Shown: piece after piece, positions 47,638 through 58,670 of the stretch
Layout: each line of letters opens with the position of its first letter
Numbering within the stretch: the stretch's first letter is position 1
Assembly: GCA_004352715.1 (NCBI GenBank)
Contig: SCFE01000081.1
Coordinates: 1,802,423-1,866,422, forward strand
Reading direction: 5' to 3'
From: Hofstenia miamia
Taxonomy: Eukaryota > Xenacoelomorpha > Acoela
DNA length: 64,000 bases
Notes under the pieces: model-generated
What the model saw: the letters and a program-made list of their open reading frames with translations, nothing else
The model's database searches: none
What the model was told of the DNA's origin: nothing
Position numbers and translations under genes: made by a program

Positions 47638-49679
47638 TTAACTAAATTTAATCGCTATGGTTTTAGATAATTGACATTTTGACAAATTTCAGTCTTTGAA
47701 AATTGTACATGCAAAATACAAGAGTTAGTTTTGTCTTATTAGGAATTACATTTCATGCTGTAATATATTCTTTCATTAAGAATTCTTTCATATCTATTCA
47801 AAATATCAGACACAGGCAAATAAACGAGTGAAAAATTGGAGGAGGGGGTTCGGGTTAGCATTACCTTATGGTTGGGGATAAGTTTTCTAAAAGCTTAAAT
47901 ATAAAAATTTATGACAATTGTTGTTTATAGAAGTATAATTTTTGTTGTCCCATGATTCTAATATACATTCATGAAAGAATTCTTTAAGATAGGAGGCCCA
48001 TTTCATTTGTGCGTGTAACCACTATATGTTATGATTAGGATTAATCGTAGTCGAAATATATCGGAATAGATGCCTCCAATTTTCTTCAAATTGTTATATT
48101 ATGCAACTTGATATTGTAAACGGTAATATTATTATGCAATTATTATTATTTCTCATCGTTTTTTACCCTAGATTTGTTTTTATTTAGTCCGCGTTTTACC
48201 GCGTGCTACAAATTTGATGAATTATGTAAAGTTATCGGTCTATATCGATTCTACTTTTAACTGTTTATGCAATTTATTGTATTTCGCATTGTTTCTTACC
48301 CTAGAAACGTGTTTATTTTGGCCGCCTGCTACTCGTGTCTCTTTTCTACAAGTTCGCCTATTATTTATTAAGAGCGACAATTGATGCAAGAGCACTATAT
48401 ATAATAAGTACACGTAACAGATGACCATGGGAGAAAGATGCGCTTTCAGTGCTGTCCTGTATTTGTCCAAGGCCCACGTGCTTTAAGAGTTCGTTTGCAG
48501 CAGTAGCAATGATAAATTCCGTTTATTTAAATTTGATCAAATTAAGCCTTAGTTTTATTTCTACTCAATTTAAGTTTGGGTCTTTTCAATTAATGGTTAT
48601 CGAAAAAACTGATCTTTCCTGGTAACATTTTACATGCAGAATTCATTGACTTCCGCGAATATTCAAACCATTGATATTAAGGAAATTATGTTTGTTTGTT
48701 GGTTTTCTATATTCTTACAGTTATTAAAATAATTTTCCTATATTCAAATTAACAGTTAAATTATAAATTTAATGTCTAATAATCGACTGCCTACCTCATC
48801 TATTTGTATGGTTTTATCAAACCATAAATAAAAATGTTTAATGTGTCTTTATATTTCAAAAATTTTAAATACATTATATTTACCACTTAGTTACTTAAAA
48901 AAATTTTATTTATTATAATTCAGCAAAGTACAAATTAATTAAGTTCTTTCTATGTGAATGTCTTCCATTATTTTAAGTAGTGAATTATAAGTTATTGTAA
49001 TAATTTAAGATCTGACCTTCACACTTATAAATCCAACGTAACTTTCTAAATATTTTTTCTAAATTTTTGGCGATATCAATGGATTCTGCATTGCAAGGAT
49101 ATCATTTATTATATATTTTTGTATATTCTACCCAATTAAATTACTTAGTAGTATCTTTCGAAGACTAAAAAAAGTTTTAATTATACGATTTCGCCAGTAT
49201 TTTTAGCTTCGTATTTTTAACTATCTTTTACTATAAATTTTGTATTCCAATAGCGTCGTTTCCATTAACTTCATATTTCAATAGGATCGTTTCCAATTTC
49301 GTAATCCCATTATCATCTAAATGATTTACCTCTACAATGATAGCTAAAGAACTGTACTGCCATTTTCAGATTTAAGAAAAACATTGTCTTGATATAATTT
49401 CTGTGAAATATTTATTAGCCTCACATTACTTTTGACTATTCAATCTCATATACTTTCACTTGACTTGGGCCCTCAATTTCCAGGCGGTATGCCTTACCTA
49501 TTTACTTTTGTACTACTCGCTATGCCAAGGTCTGCCAAGATGACACAATTTAGAATTAGTAGTGTAAAAGGACACTTATTTATCACTTTTTCCAAAATTT
49601 TATATGTATTTGTGCTATATATATATATATATAATTTTAGTATTACATTAAAAAAATTTTAATTTTAAATTATAATTGA
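47638..49679. other. upstream region of DBR1, no gene recognised
   Basis: AT-rich. A diverged direct repeat sits at 48132-48330. No promoter element can be called with confidence; a 5' UTR intron may occupy the final part. Confidence 0.4.
48132..48330. repeat. diverged direct repeat, offset 133 bp
   Basis: TTATGCAATTATTATTATTT with CTTACCCTAG-like continuation at 48132-48195 matches 48265-48328 (TTATGCAATTTATTG ... TTACCCTAGAAACG). Roughly 60 bp, imperfect. Confidence 0.5.
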
Positions 49680-49692
49680 TTCTATTTTATAG
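49680..49692 (+). promoter_or_regulatory. splice-acceptor-like site directly before the DBR1 start
   Basis: TTCTATTTTATAG ends at the base before the ATG. It fits a 3' splice site of a 5' UTR intron, or a spliced-leader acceptor if the host trans-splices. The TAG is also an in-frame stop, fixing the start codon. Confidence 0.5.
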
Positions 49693-51306
49693 ATGTACAT
49701 CGCTGTAGAGGGCTGTTGTCATGGTGAATTAACTCAAATATATCAGACTATCGCAAATTTGGAGAGAAGCCAACATATAAAATGTGATTTGCTGCTATGC
49801 TGTGGCGATTTTCAAGCTATTCGCAATCCTGCGGATTTATCAACCATGGCAGTTCCGGCGAAATACAAACAGCCTGGCGATTTTCACAAATATTATTCGG
49901 GCGAATTAATAGCCCCCATATTAACCATTTTTGTTGGTGGAAATCATGAATCTGCTTCATATTTGAGCGAACTGCCTTATGGAGGTTATGTTGCACCAAA
50001 CATATATTTTCTCGGTTATTCTGGAAGTGTGGTATTTCGTGGACTTCGAATTTCAGGAATTTCTGGCATTTTCAAATATAGAGATTACCTTAAAGGGCAT
50101 TTTGAATATCCACCATTTAATTCAGACACTATGCGTAGTTTCTATCACATCAGAGCAATCGATATAACCAGGTTACACTGCCTTCGCAAATCCCCCCATA
50201 TATTCCTCTCACATGATTGGCCGACAGGCATTTGGAATTACGGCGATGTCAAGCAGTTGATCAAAAGCAAGCCCTACTTTCAAAAAGACATTGATCAAAA
50301 TGAATTAGGATGTAAACAATTAATGGAGCTTCTGCGGGCTATTAAGCCACATAATTGGTGTAGTGCACACTTGCATTGTCATTTTGAAGCCAGTGTTTTA
50401 CATGGTAAAACCGACAATGGAAATAGTGAATCCTGTGCCGCAACAAATTTCCTGGCATTAAATAAATGTGGCCCTAAGCGAAAATATGTATCCATTCTTG
50501 ATATATCAGTTCCGAATCATTATGAACAAAATTCTTTTTCTCTCGAATTCGATCCTGAATGGTTAGCGATTTTAAAATTAACTGATGATTTAATGAGAGT
50601 TTCTGCTAGTAAAGTTAATTCGGCTATTCCTGATATAAATAACGAAAGTTTTGAATTAACGCTGAAGGAGGTAATTTCTTCTTTTAATAGCTTTGAAATA
50701 CCCGATTTTAAATTTTATAATCAAGATGTTTGTGGTTTTTATGATAATAAAGCTAAAAAAGCCTGTGAGGAAATCTACGATCACCCCCATACTAGTTGGC
50801 TAGCAAAGCAGCTAGGGATTAAACATCCTTCTATTCTTTTTGAGCATTTGCGCAATTGTGGGATGATCGATGCAAATACTAGTTTTGACAATTCGTGCAG
50901 TTTTTCCGATTCTACATTTGCATCCTTTAATGACTCTACATTCAATGAATCAGCTCTACTTGAACAGTCTTCGTTATCATCTGTCTCTTTGAATCCTAAT
51001 GAAATAACACTTGACTCTGATTCTAGCACTGATGAAGAAGAACCAGCAGTTAAAAGGTCTTTAAGAGACAAATCAGTTAAAGGTAACGATAATAGTAAAC
51101 CTTTAAATGATGTTGCTGTGATTTCGCAGTTAGATCAATTTCTTGAAAAAGAACGCTCACCGTATATTTCGAATGAACTGTCCACACCAAACAGCATATC
51201 CAATGATTTTTCTCACAATGTACCCCTTGACGCAAGTACTCCCCTTGGAACAAAGAAAACCATTAAACGTAGAAATGTGCACTTATATTCGTTTAACGAT
51301 TCTTAG
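49693..51306 (+). CDS. DBR1: lariat debranching enzyme
   Basis: Metallophosphoesterase that hydrolyses the 2'-5' branch of excised intron lariats in the nucleus. 537 residues, close to the animal family length. Motifs: GCCHGE with C8/H10 (the cysteine is specific to debranching enzymes), GDF with D39, GGNHE with N84/H85, LSHDWP with H174, SAHLH with H226/H228. The conserved C-terminal DBR1 domain follows (about 235-390), then a serine/acid-rich linker (LNPNEITLDSDSS near 435) and a basic end, KKTIKRRN, a likely nuclear signal. The ATG is chosen because homology begins at residue 2 and an in-frame TAG precedes it. No frameshifts and no introns in the coding sequence, unlike most animal DBR1 genes. 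It stands alone, with transposon debris on both sides. Confidence 0.97.
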   Translation: MYIAVEGCCHGELTQIYQTIANLERSQHIKCDLLLCCGDFQAIRNPADLSTMAVPAKYKQPGDFHKYYSGELIAPILTIFVGGNHESASYLSELPYGGYVAPNIYFLGYSGSVVFRGLRISGISGIFKYRDYLKGHFEYPPFNSDTMRSFYHIRAIDITRLHCLRKSPHIFLSHDWPTGIWNYGDVKQLIKSKPYFQKDIDQNELGCKQLMELLRAIKPHNWCSAHLHCHFEASVLHGKTDNGNSESCAATNFLALNKCGPKRKYVSILDISVPNHYEQNSFSLEFDPEWLAILKLTDDLMRVSASKVNSAIPDINNESFELTLKEVISSFNSFEIPDFKFYNQDVCGFYDNKAKKACEEIYDHPHTSWLAKQLGIKHPSILFEHLRNCGMIDANTSFDNSCSFSDSTFASFNDSTFNESALLEQSSLSSVSLNPNEITLDSDSSTDEEEPAVKRSLRDKSVKGNDNSKPLNDVAVISQLDQFLEKERSPYISNELSTPNSISNDFSHNVPLDASTPLGTKKTIKRRNVHLYSFNDS

Positions 51307-52135
51307 ATTTTGTTTTCAGCATTTTTAGAATTTGTGTGTATTTTAATTTGTAAATTATTTTAAAATTTACATCTATGTTAAAGTATAGTTTGAATGCCAT
51401 GGGTACGCAAATTTGAGCAATTCCCTCAAAAACTTTGGTGCTTTTACTTCTATTTTATTATATTGTAATCAGTTGTATTTTATAATTGAATTGAATTTTT
51501 GTGCTAGTCTTCATATATTCACATTCATGCTTGATTTGTTTCAGATTCATTGCATATATTATTGTATTCGTTTTTTGAATTCATATTGCCATGTCAAAAG
51601 TCGTTTTTTAAGAAAATCTCGGTGTCCAATTTTGTGAAATTACGAGAGAGGAATAGCCTATTTAAAATCGCAAATCCATTTCTTCATACGATTTCATAAA
51701 TTTTTTGGCGTGACAGGAATCAGTACGTGCTAGGGTCGACGTTGTTTCTTGGATTCTTTCAAAAAACATTCATATTTTGAAGAATAATGTTGACTACAAA
51801 GATTATTTATATTTAGACAATTTCTCCTTTTCCTTTGCTTTTCTTCAATATTTTTGAATGAAATTCGCATTTTTGCAATGTACAATAATTCTCCGCTTTA
51901 CATGTACAGAAATAGACATTATTGCTTCATCATTTTTCATTAAATACCGAGTTTAATTTCTTACAAATATTCGCAAAGAATTTGCTAAAAGCCATTTCAG
52001 TATAAAATATGTTTTAATATTTTGTTGCTAGTAGACCATTTATAAGATTCTGAAACATTTGGAAGCAATTGAAGCTAGTAATGATGCTCCAGACAATAGT
52101 TTTTAACTTGATCTATTAATACATTTACTCGAAGT
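51307..52135. other. DBR1 3' flank, no gene recognised
   Basis: AT-rich. No canonical AATAAA was noted close to the stop codon, so the polyadenylation site is undefined. Confidence 0.4.
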
Positions 52136-52137
52136 AC

Positions 52138-52700
52138 TTGATTACGTATACACTTGATACTAATTTTTTAATTTTATTAGGTTTTCATTGTTTTTTAGTT
52201 AATGACGTGATCACAATTTATGTAAAATATCTAAAAATTGGTTCCTATTCTTCTGTTAAAATAAGGAAATATCTTGGTTTTATTATTAATAGCAAGCTTT
52301 CATTTAACCAACATATTGATCAACTTTATAATGGAGAATTTCTTATATAATTTTAACGTAAAAAGATTTTTGGAATTAAACGTTTTATTTCCTGCATCCC
52401 ATAGGGGAAAAAGGAATACAAAAAACATACTAAGCAATTACTAAACCCAGAAATTCTTTACAAAAAATTGTGGGGATAAGATGTGGCGTATATATTTACA
52501 CGCTTTTGGGATCAAGATGAAACGGAAATTTTATTCGATTCATTATTTAATTCTATTATAATATATGGTATACAAATATAAGCAAAAGAATAAAAAAACA
52601 TCAAGCCTAACAACATATGCAAAAAAGTGTTTACGTATCAACTGAATAGGCTATATCAAAATTAAGAACAAATAATCAATTGAAGCCATTCCCATCCAAG
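52138..52700 (+). pseudogene. LINE ORF2 thumb-region fragment
   Basis: IRKYLGFIINSKLSFNQHID at about 52261-52320 matches the 'KYLG..I...LSF..HI' start of the region after the RT core, and ILFDSLFNSIIIYGIQI near 52530 the following 'L..SL..P...YG..IW'. Stops in between. The RT core is missing. Confidence 0.6.
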
Positions 52701-53304
52701 TTCATTTCCTCTGCTTATTTCTACTGTTAATAATAATGCATATTACGTACGTATCAATATTTAATGACTAAGAGAAATTATTTCGTAAAATTTCACAATA
52801 GCTGGTTTTTTGTGAGTAGTGAGTGAAAGCAAATATTTATGAGCCATATTCACTAACATTATAACCAAACCAAGATTTAATGGCGTTCGATTTTTTTTTA
52901 ATTTTCAAACGATTCGTTATCAAAATGGAAAAAAGGCTAGACATTTTGTAAAGAATTTGAAACGCATGACATTAATCGAGGCCGAATTGAATTTTCGCAC
53001 TTTGCGCATCATAATTTCTAAGGAAATTTATGCATTTCAAAAAGCAGCACATATGAATTTCGTCACCGCTAAATTATCCGGAAGGAATTATGTAATATTA
53101 AAAATATACTTAGCAATATCTTTGCAAAAGACATCGCTACTCTGGAAATTAATTTCGGCTTCTTCCTTCACAACTTCTGTCAATTTAAACGAAGTTATTA
53201 AAACTGCGGAAATTGTGAAAGCATTTAATTCGATTACACTTCTTGTGATCCAAAGAAAGAATTTAATTGCTTGAATTTGAGTTTATCTGGTAATAGGGGA
53301 ATAT
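52701..53304. other. no recognisable gene
   Basis: A 105-codon plus-strand frame at 52957-53274 shows no motif I recognise. Treat it as chance unless transcribed. Confidence 0.35.
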
Positions 53305-53489
53305 ATCAAAACCAGACTTGTCAACGAGCCGTAATTTCTAAGCTCGGTTCTTTTAAATTCTGAGTAAGTTCGGTTGCATAATCAAATTAACAAACAGCAC
53401 TATAAATTTGGTTTGCTTAAAAACGGCTCGTTGTATATTCAGTACTCTGCTCAAGCTCGGCTCGGCTTGTTGACAAGTCTGATCAAAAC
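53305..53489. mobile_element. 169-bp hAT MITE with perfect 8-bp duplication
   Basis: The element 53313-53481 is flanked by ATCAAAAC at 53305-53312 and 53482-53489. Terminal inverted repeats CAGACTTGTCAACGAGCCG and CAGACTTGTCAACAAGCCG differ at one base. Subterminal GCTCGG words are repeated. No coding capacity. The 8-bp duplication and the CAG start place it with hAT. Confidence 0.88.
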
Positions 53490-54049
53490 ATTGAAATTCC
53501 ATTCAAGGTCAAAATTACATTTTAATCAAGAAGGAGATCACTGAGTGCGACAGTGATAAAAATCACCGGATACCTTATCTTATAGGAATAGCTTCTCTAA
53601 TTCTATATTTTTAAAAATATTTAATAATAAATCCACTGCAATTGCCCTCTTAAAAATTTTACTTTCATACATTAAAATCAGAAATGATATGTTACAATTT
53701 ATTGAAAAGCAACTCGATATTGCGTTAACTAAGTTGGCGCCATATAGAAGAAATTGGAAATCAAAAGCAGAATCAACGGGATATCGCTGAGATTAAGCAT
53801 CCCGTCGCGAATAATAATCAATAATATCAATTAGCTCTGAAGGCTCAATGTCCTCTTAATTGAAGCAATGATCCACGACGCAAAAAATTAACTACGAAAT
53901 TGCGCAGGGCCAATTACAATATACGCGTAAAAGAATATTTTAATTAATTTTGAGATAATTCTACAAATAAATGGAATTAGCAACTGTATCGCAAAAATCT
54001 AAATGTCATACCGAGGAAATGGTAAGTGAAAATGCTATTTAAAAAAGTA
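53490..54049. other. no recognisable gene
   Basis: AT-rich; the LINE that follows may begin within it, but no motif can be read before about 54170. Confidence 0.35.
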
Positions 54050-55220
54050 AGCTTGAAATTGCTAATCACTTGAATGGAACCTTTGCAAACCTAGGTAAAT
54101 TACATTTTCTTAAAGTTCGAAGCAACACTGTTATTTTAAATAAGCTTACGACCATAATTGTAGTAAGTTTAACTTTCGTCTATCACCTTATCAAGAGCTG
54201 AAAAGTATTGTTGCTAAAATTGATAAATAATAAATCGATAGGCCCTAGCACAATACCATATTTTATTATTAAAAACCACTTTCACATATTTGGAAATCAA
54301 TTACTTTTAGCCTTCAATCAATGCATAACGGCTTTCTCCAAAAACTAAAAGATACTGATGTTTATTCAATTTAATGGTGAAGCGGAAAATTTTAGACCCA
54401 TTTCAATTACTCATCCATTTTCAAAACTATTCGAAAAGTTAATCACTGTGCAAATGTATCAATTTATTGCCGAAAACAAAATACTTTCAAGTATTCAATT
54501 TCGATTTCGTCTGGGTCACAAAACATCGGATGCTATTTAAACAATTATAAAAAAAATTTAATAAAATTTGGAAAAAAACAAGCGTGTATGGTCGCATTAC
54601 TGGATTTGAGTAAGGCTTTTTAAATCAATGAATTTTCACATTTACAAAAACAAATTATTGCAATAAGGATTTTAAATATATGCTGTCAATTTTTTATGAA
54701 TTTTTTAGAAAATTTTCAACCTCGAGTCCGAATTGATGATGTATTCTCTAGCTATATTAATCTAGACCAAGTAGTACCCCAGGATACAGTGTTGGGGCCG
54801 ATTCTTTTTGCACTCTATATACATGATTTATCACAATATATAAAAGATTCTATTGTATATCAATATACTGATGATACTTGTCTTATAAATAGAGGAAAGA
54901 ATGCAATTATATCTGCGAAATTCTTACAAAAAGATGGTGAATCTCTATTGAATTATTTCATTCTCAATAAATAAAAATTATCCTAGATAAAACTCAGTTT
55001 ATCATATTTCATCCCAGTGACTTTGCCGGAATGTCTGAAAAGATTCCTCTAAAAATTAATGATACTTCGATACAACAAACAAATTGCGTAAAATATTTAG
55101 GAGTTGAATTACATAAGCATATAACGTTCAACCAATTTTTTAATTCTAAAATTCGAAAGATGGCTAATGGAATAAAAATGCTGTATCATATTCGAAACTT
55201 AGGGAAAATTTACTAAAAAT
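54050..55220 (+). pseudogene. LINE ORF2 reverse transcriptase
   Basis: AENFRPISITHPFSKLFEKL near 54375 (RT domain 1), ILSSIQFRFRLGHKTSDAI near 54480 (domain 2), MVALLDLSKAF near 54590 (motif A, with a stop at the following residue), VPQDTVLGPILFALYIHDLS near 54774 (motif B) and YQYTDDTCLI near 54855 (motif C, YTDD intact). Then FIIFHPSDFAG and CVKYLGVELHKHITFN near 55086 (thumb). The frame breaks in several places. Endonuclease and ORF1 are not visible. Confidence 0.8.
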
Positions 55221-55429
55221 AATAAATAAATGCATTTATCTTTAGTCATTTTCAATATTTAAGTTTTATATTTTATATTCTAACAGCAAAACCATATATG
55301 CTATTGACTTTCAATCGTTATGTATAATATATAAATATTATCATAAACTTGATGTATTAGAATTTTTAAACAATTATATCATTTGTTTTTTAATCCTACC
55401 AAAACTCACTTCTGTATAAAAAAATCAAA

Positions 55430-56283
55430 AGCTAATTCCAAAAATTGTTCTCAACCCAAACAGAAAAAGTAGATAAATTTAAATACTTGGGAATTACATT
55501 AGATTCATTACTTACCCTTTAAAAGCAATTGAATATAATTATTACACGAAGAGCTATTTCAATTAAAGCACTCAGCAAAATATCTCAGCAGTTACCTACA
55601 AAAGCTAAAATTTAATTAATCCATGTTATAGTTTTAAGTCATGTTTATTTTGGCAATGTACTTTATACGGAGGTAAATGAAAGCTTTCTAAAGAAAATTA
55701 ATGCACAGTTAAGATGGTCAATAAAGTTAGTAACGAACAACTATTCTGATATTAATAATATTAAATACAAAAACTTCAGTAAAAATTTCTTAAATCCTCA
55801 ATGCCTAATTCAAATAAATGTATTAACAACATTGTATAAGATCGTAAACAACATCAACCTCTATGATAATATATATTTCCCTAGTCTCAGCAAAATCTCA
55901 CACCTAAATACACGTACTCGAAATATTAAACCAGTTCTTTGTAAAAAGAAAATAATGAGAAATTCATTCAGTAATACTTCTATAAAACTTTGGAATCATT
56001 TACCCAGAGAATTAAAGTTACTGAATAATTTAAAGATATTCAAAAACATTGTCAAACGATATTACTATAATTCTAGACAAGAAATAATTGAATTCAAATG
56101 CAGGGGTTCAAAAATTTTACAACCAGGATTATTCAACTAACAGAAATTAAAACGCCATAGCCGAAAGGTGCAATTTTCTATTTTGCATTGTTTTTTCTTG
56201 TTTATTGACGGCTGCAGATTGCTGTCAGTATATATGTAGTTATATATTGTGAAAGTATTTCTGAATAAAGATTTCTTCTTCTT
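55430..56283 (+). pseudogene. second LINE ORF2 C-terminus with 3' end
   Basis: The thumb motif is repeated (FKYLGITLDSLLTL near 55475), so this is a second copy rather than the continuation of the preceding one. It goes on with VIVLSHVYFGNVLYTEVNES near 55630 and a long intact C-terminal frame (55832-56140) with NSFSNTSIKLWNHLPRELK. An AATAAA near 56264 and a TTCTTCTTCTT tail close it at about 56283. Confidence 0.75.
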
Positions 56284-56575
56284 ATATTTATAGTAAATGA
56301 ACTACATAGTTTATTTCCCAATTTATTTACATCTATTGCCACAAAGAAGTGGAACAATCTCTCTATAATTCACCAAATTTAAAAAAAACTTAAGAAGAGA
56401 CTAAAAATATTATTATTATCAATTCAAAATTCACTCGGGGACGTAAATATCGCAGAAATTTCCACAGCGTGCAAATAATTTATCATAATTTTATAAAAAT
56501 TTATATTTATTTAATTTATTGAAGTGTTTTTTGTAGTTTATAGATTTATTATGAATTAAGCAAAAAATAAATTAC

Positions 56576-56578
<3 letters not shown>
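56284..56578. other. no recognisable gene
   Basis: AT-rich, ending in an (ATT)n array. A short piece after 56300 (HKEVEQSL-like) could be another LINE C-terminus but is too decayed to call. Confidence 0.35.

Positions 56579-56618
<40 letters not shown>
56579..56618. repeat. (ATT)n microsatellite at a gap edge
   Basis: At least 12 ATT units, cut by the N gap. On the minus strand it could be the tail of the R2-like LINE that lies to the right. Confidence 0.9.
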
Positions 56619-57618
56619 NNNNNNNNNNNNNNNNNNNNNNNNNNNNNNNNNNNNNNNNNNNNNNNNNNNNNNNNNNNNNNNNNNNNNNNNNNNNNNNNNN
56701 NNNNNNNNNNNNNNNNNNNNNNNNNNNNNNNNNNNNNNNNNNNNNNNNNNNNNNNNNNNNNNNNNNNNNNNNNNNNNNNNNNNNNNNNNNNNNNNNNNNN
56801 NNNNNNNNNNNNNNNNNNNNNNNNNNNNNNNNNNNNNNNNNNNNNNNNNNNNNNNNNNNNNNNNNNNNNNNNNNNNNNNNNNNNNNNNNNNNNNNNNNNN
56901 NNNNNNNNNNNNNNNNNNNNNNNNNNNNNNNNNNNNNNNNNNNNNNNNNNNNNNNNNNNNNNNNNNNNNNNNNNNNNNNNNNNNNNNNNNNNNNNNNNNN
57001 NNNNNNNNNNNNNNNNNNNNNNNNNNNNNNNNNNNNNNNNNNNNNNNNNNNNNNNNNNNNNNNNNNNNNNNNNNNNNNNNNNNNNNNNNNNNNNNNNNNN
57101 NNNNNNNNNNNNNNNNNNNNNNNNNNNNNNNNNNNNNNNNNNNNNNNNNNNNNNNNNNNNNNNNNNNNNNNNNNNNNNNNNNNNNNNNNNNNNNNNNNNN
57201 NNNNNNNNNNNNNNNNNNNNNNNNNNNNNNNNNNNNNNNNNNNNNNNNNNNNNNNNNNNNNNNNNNNNNNNNNNNNNNNNNNNNNNNNNNNNNNNNNNNN
57301 NNNNNNNNNNNNNNNNNNNNNNNNNNNNNNNNNNNNNNNNNNNNNNNNNNNNNNNNNNNNNNNNNNNNNNNNNNNNNNNNNNNNNNNNNNNNNNNNNNNN
57401 NNNNNNNNNNNNNNNNNNNNNNNNNNNNNNNNNNNNNNNNNNNNNNNNNNNNNNNNNNNNNNNNNNNNNNNNNNNNNNNNNNNNNNNNNNNNNNNNNNNN
57501 NNNNNNNNNNNNNNNNNNNNNNNNNNNNNNNNNNNNNNNNNNNNNNNNNNNNNNNNNNNNNNNNNNNNNNNNNNNNNNNNNNNNNNNNNNNNNNNNNNNN
57601 NNNNNNNNNNNNNNNNNN
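56619..57618. other. assembly gap (1000 N, size arbitrary)
   Basis: Exactly 1000 N. Confidence 1.
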
Positions 57619-58670
57619 TTGAGAGGCGAGCGTGGCAGTTCCGATCGTTACGGGGTAGTTGATACGTGCGTCTTTAATGGTGTTCCAAAACTGGCCTTGT
57701 AGCCCTTTAGATCGGAGATGTTCGATCTGTTGGTTGGAGATCCTTAGTCTGGAAGTAGTGCATTCTACATCCAGAGCAACGTGTCGCCCTGGGGACTGTA
57801 GAATGACTAACTCTTGCTTAGTGAACATCTCGGTGAGACACCACTTCATGAGTGACAGAACGTCCTTGTCCTTGCTGTCGACCAAGACCCTCTGATGAAT
57901 GCTCAGATCATCCAGAAATTCGCCGGGGTCGTGCTCGACCATGAGAATGCGTTCCACCTCTGTAACGGACCACTGGGGCGTTTGTTTCGGGGAGGCGTCG
58001 GCCCCTCTGAACTTTCCTAAGTTAACCTCTTCGATTAAGTCTCGTATGTGAGGCGACATCTGCACAGCTGAGGAGGACAGGAGTTCCTCTTCTTTGTAGA
58101 ACTGCTCTGGCGTTCTCATCACTTGATCGTAGATAGTGATCAGGATAATGCGTCCTGCCTTGTTGACTTGTCGAGCGGCTTCGATGAACTGGCCATACCC
58201 ACACTCAGGGTATTTCATCTGTTGAGCTGCAAACAGGAGGGTGTTTTTGGCGTGCACGTCGGACAGGGATGCCTGTTCGAGGTAGCGCTTTGTTGATCCT
58301 GGTGTTCTCATCACTTGATCGTAGATAGTGATCAGGATAATGCGTCCCGCCTTGTTGACTTGTTGGGCGGCTTCGATGAACTGGCTATACCCACATTCAG
58401 GGTACTTCATCTGTTGGGCGGCGAACAGGAGGGCGTTCTTCGCGTGCACGTCGGACTGGGACGCCTGTTCGAGGAAGCGCTTTGTTGATCCTGGTAGCCT
58501 CTCTATGAACCTTCGCGTGCTGAGGGGGGCGTTATCAGTTGAGAAGATTGCGAATTTGGTCTCGGCGGTGGCGCCCCACATGTATTTCTTCATGGTGTCT
58601 GAAAAAATGTTGATGTCTGAAGGACAGATGCCGAGTCTATTACTCGTCAGGAAGATTGACACTCTCACTG
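57619..58670 (-). CDS. unrecognised GC-rich open frame with internal duplication
   Basis: Open without a stop from gap to gap (about 350 codons, both ends missing), at roughly 50% G+C where most of the window is near 30%. Order on the minus strand: SDINIFSDTMKKYMWGATAE, then ETKFAIFSTDNAPLSTRRFI, two 64-residue units each beginning PGSTKR and ending IYDQVMRT, then KEEELLSSSAVQMSPHIRD, VERILMVEHDPGEFLDD and HVALDVECTTSRLRISNQQI. No signal peptide, membrane segment or zinc motif is visible. Silent differences between the duplicated units show that this frame is real coding sequence. I do not recognise the family. Options are a protein of a mobile element, an endogenous viral gene, a host gene or a foreign contig; context (gaps on both sides, R2-like LINE next door) does not decide. 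Confidence 0.7.
58112..58495 (-). repeat. in-frame tandem duplication, 2 x 192 bp
   Basis: Units 58112-58303 and 58304-58495 differ at 15 of 192 positions by hand count. Ten differences are silent in the minus frame and five change a residue (R/Q, G/S, T/A, L/Q, Y/F). Confidence 0.93.
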
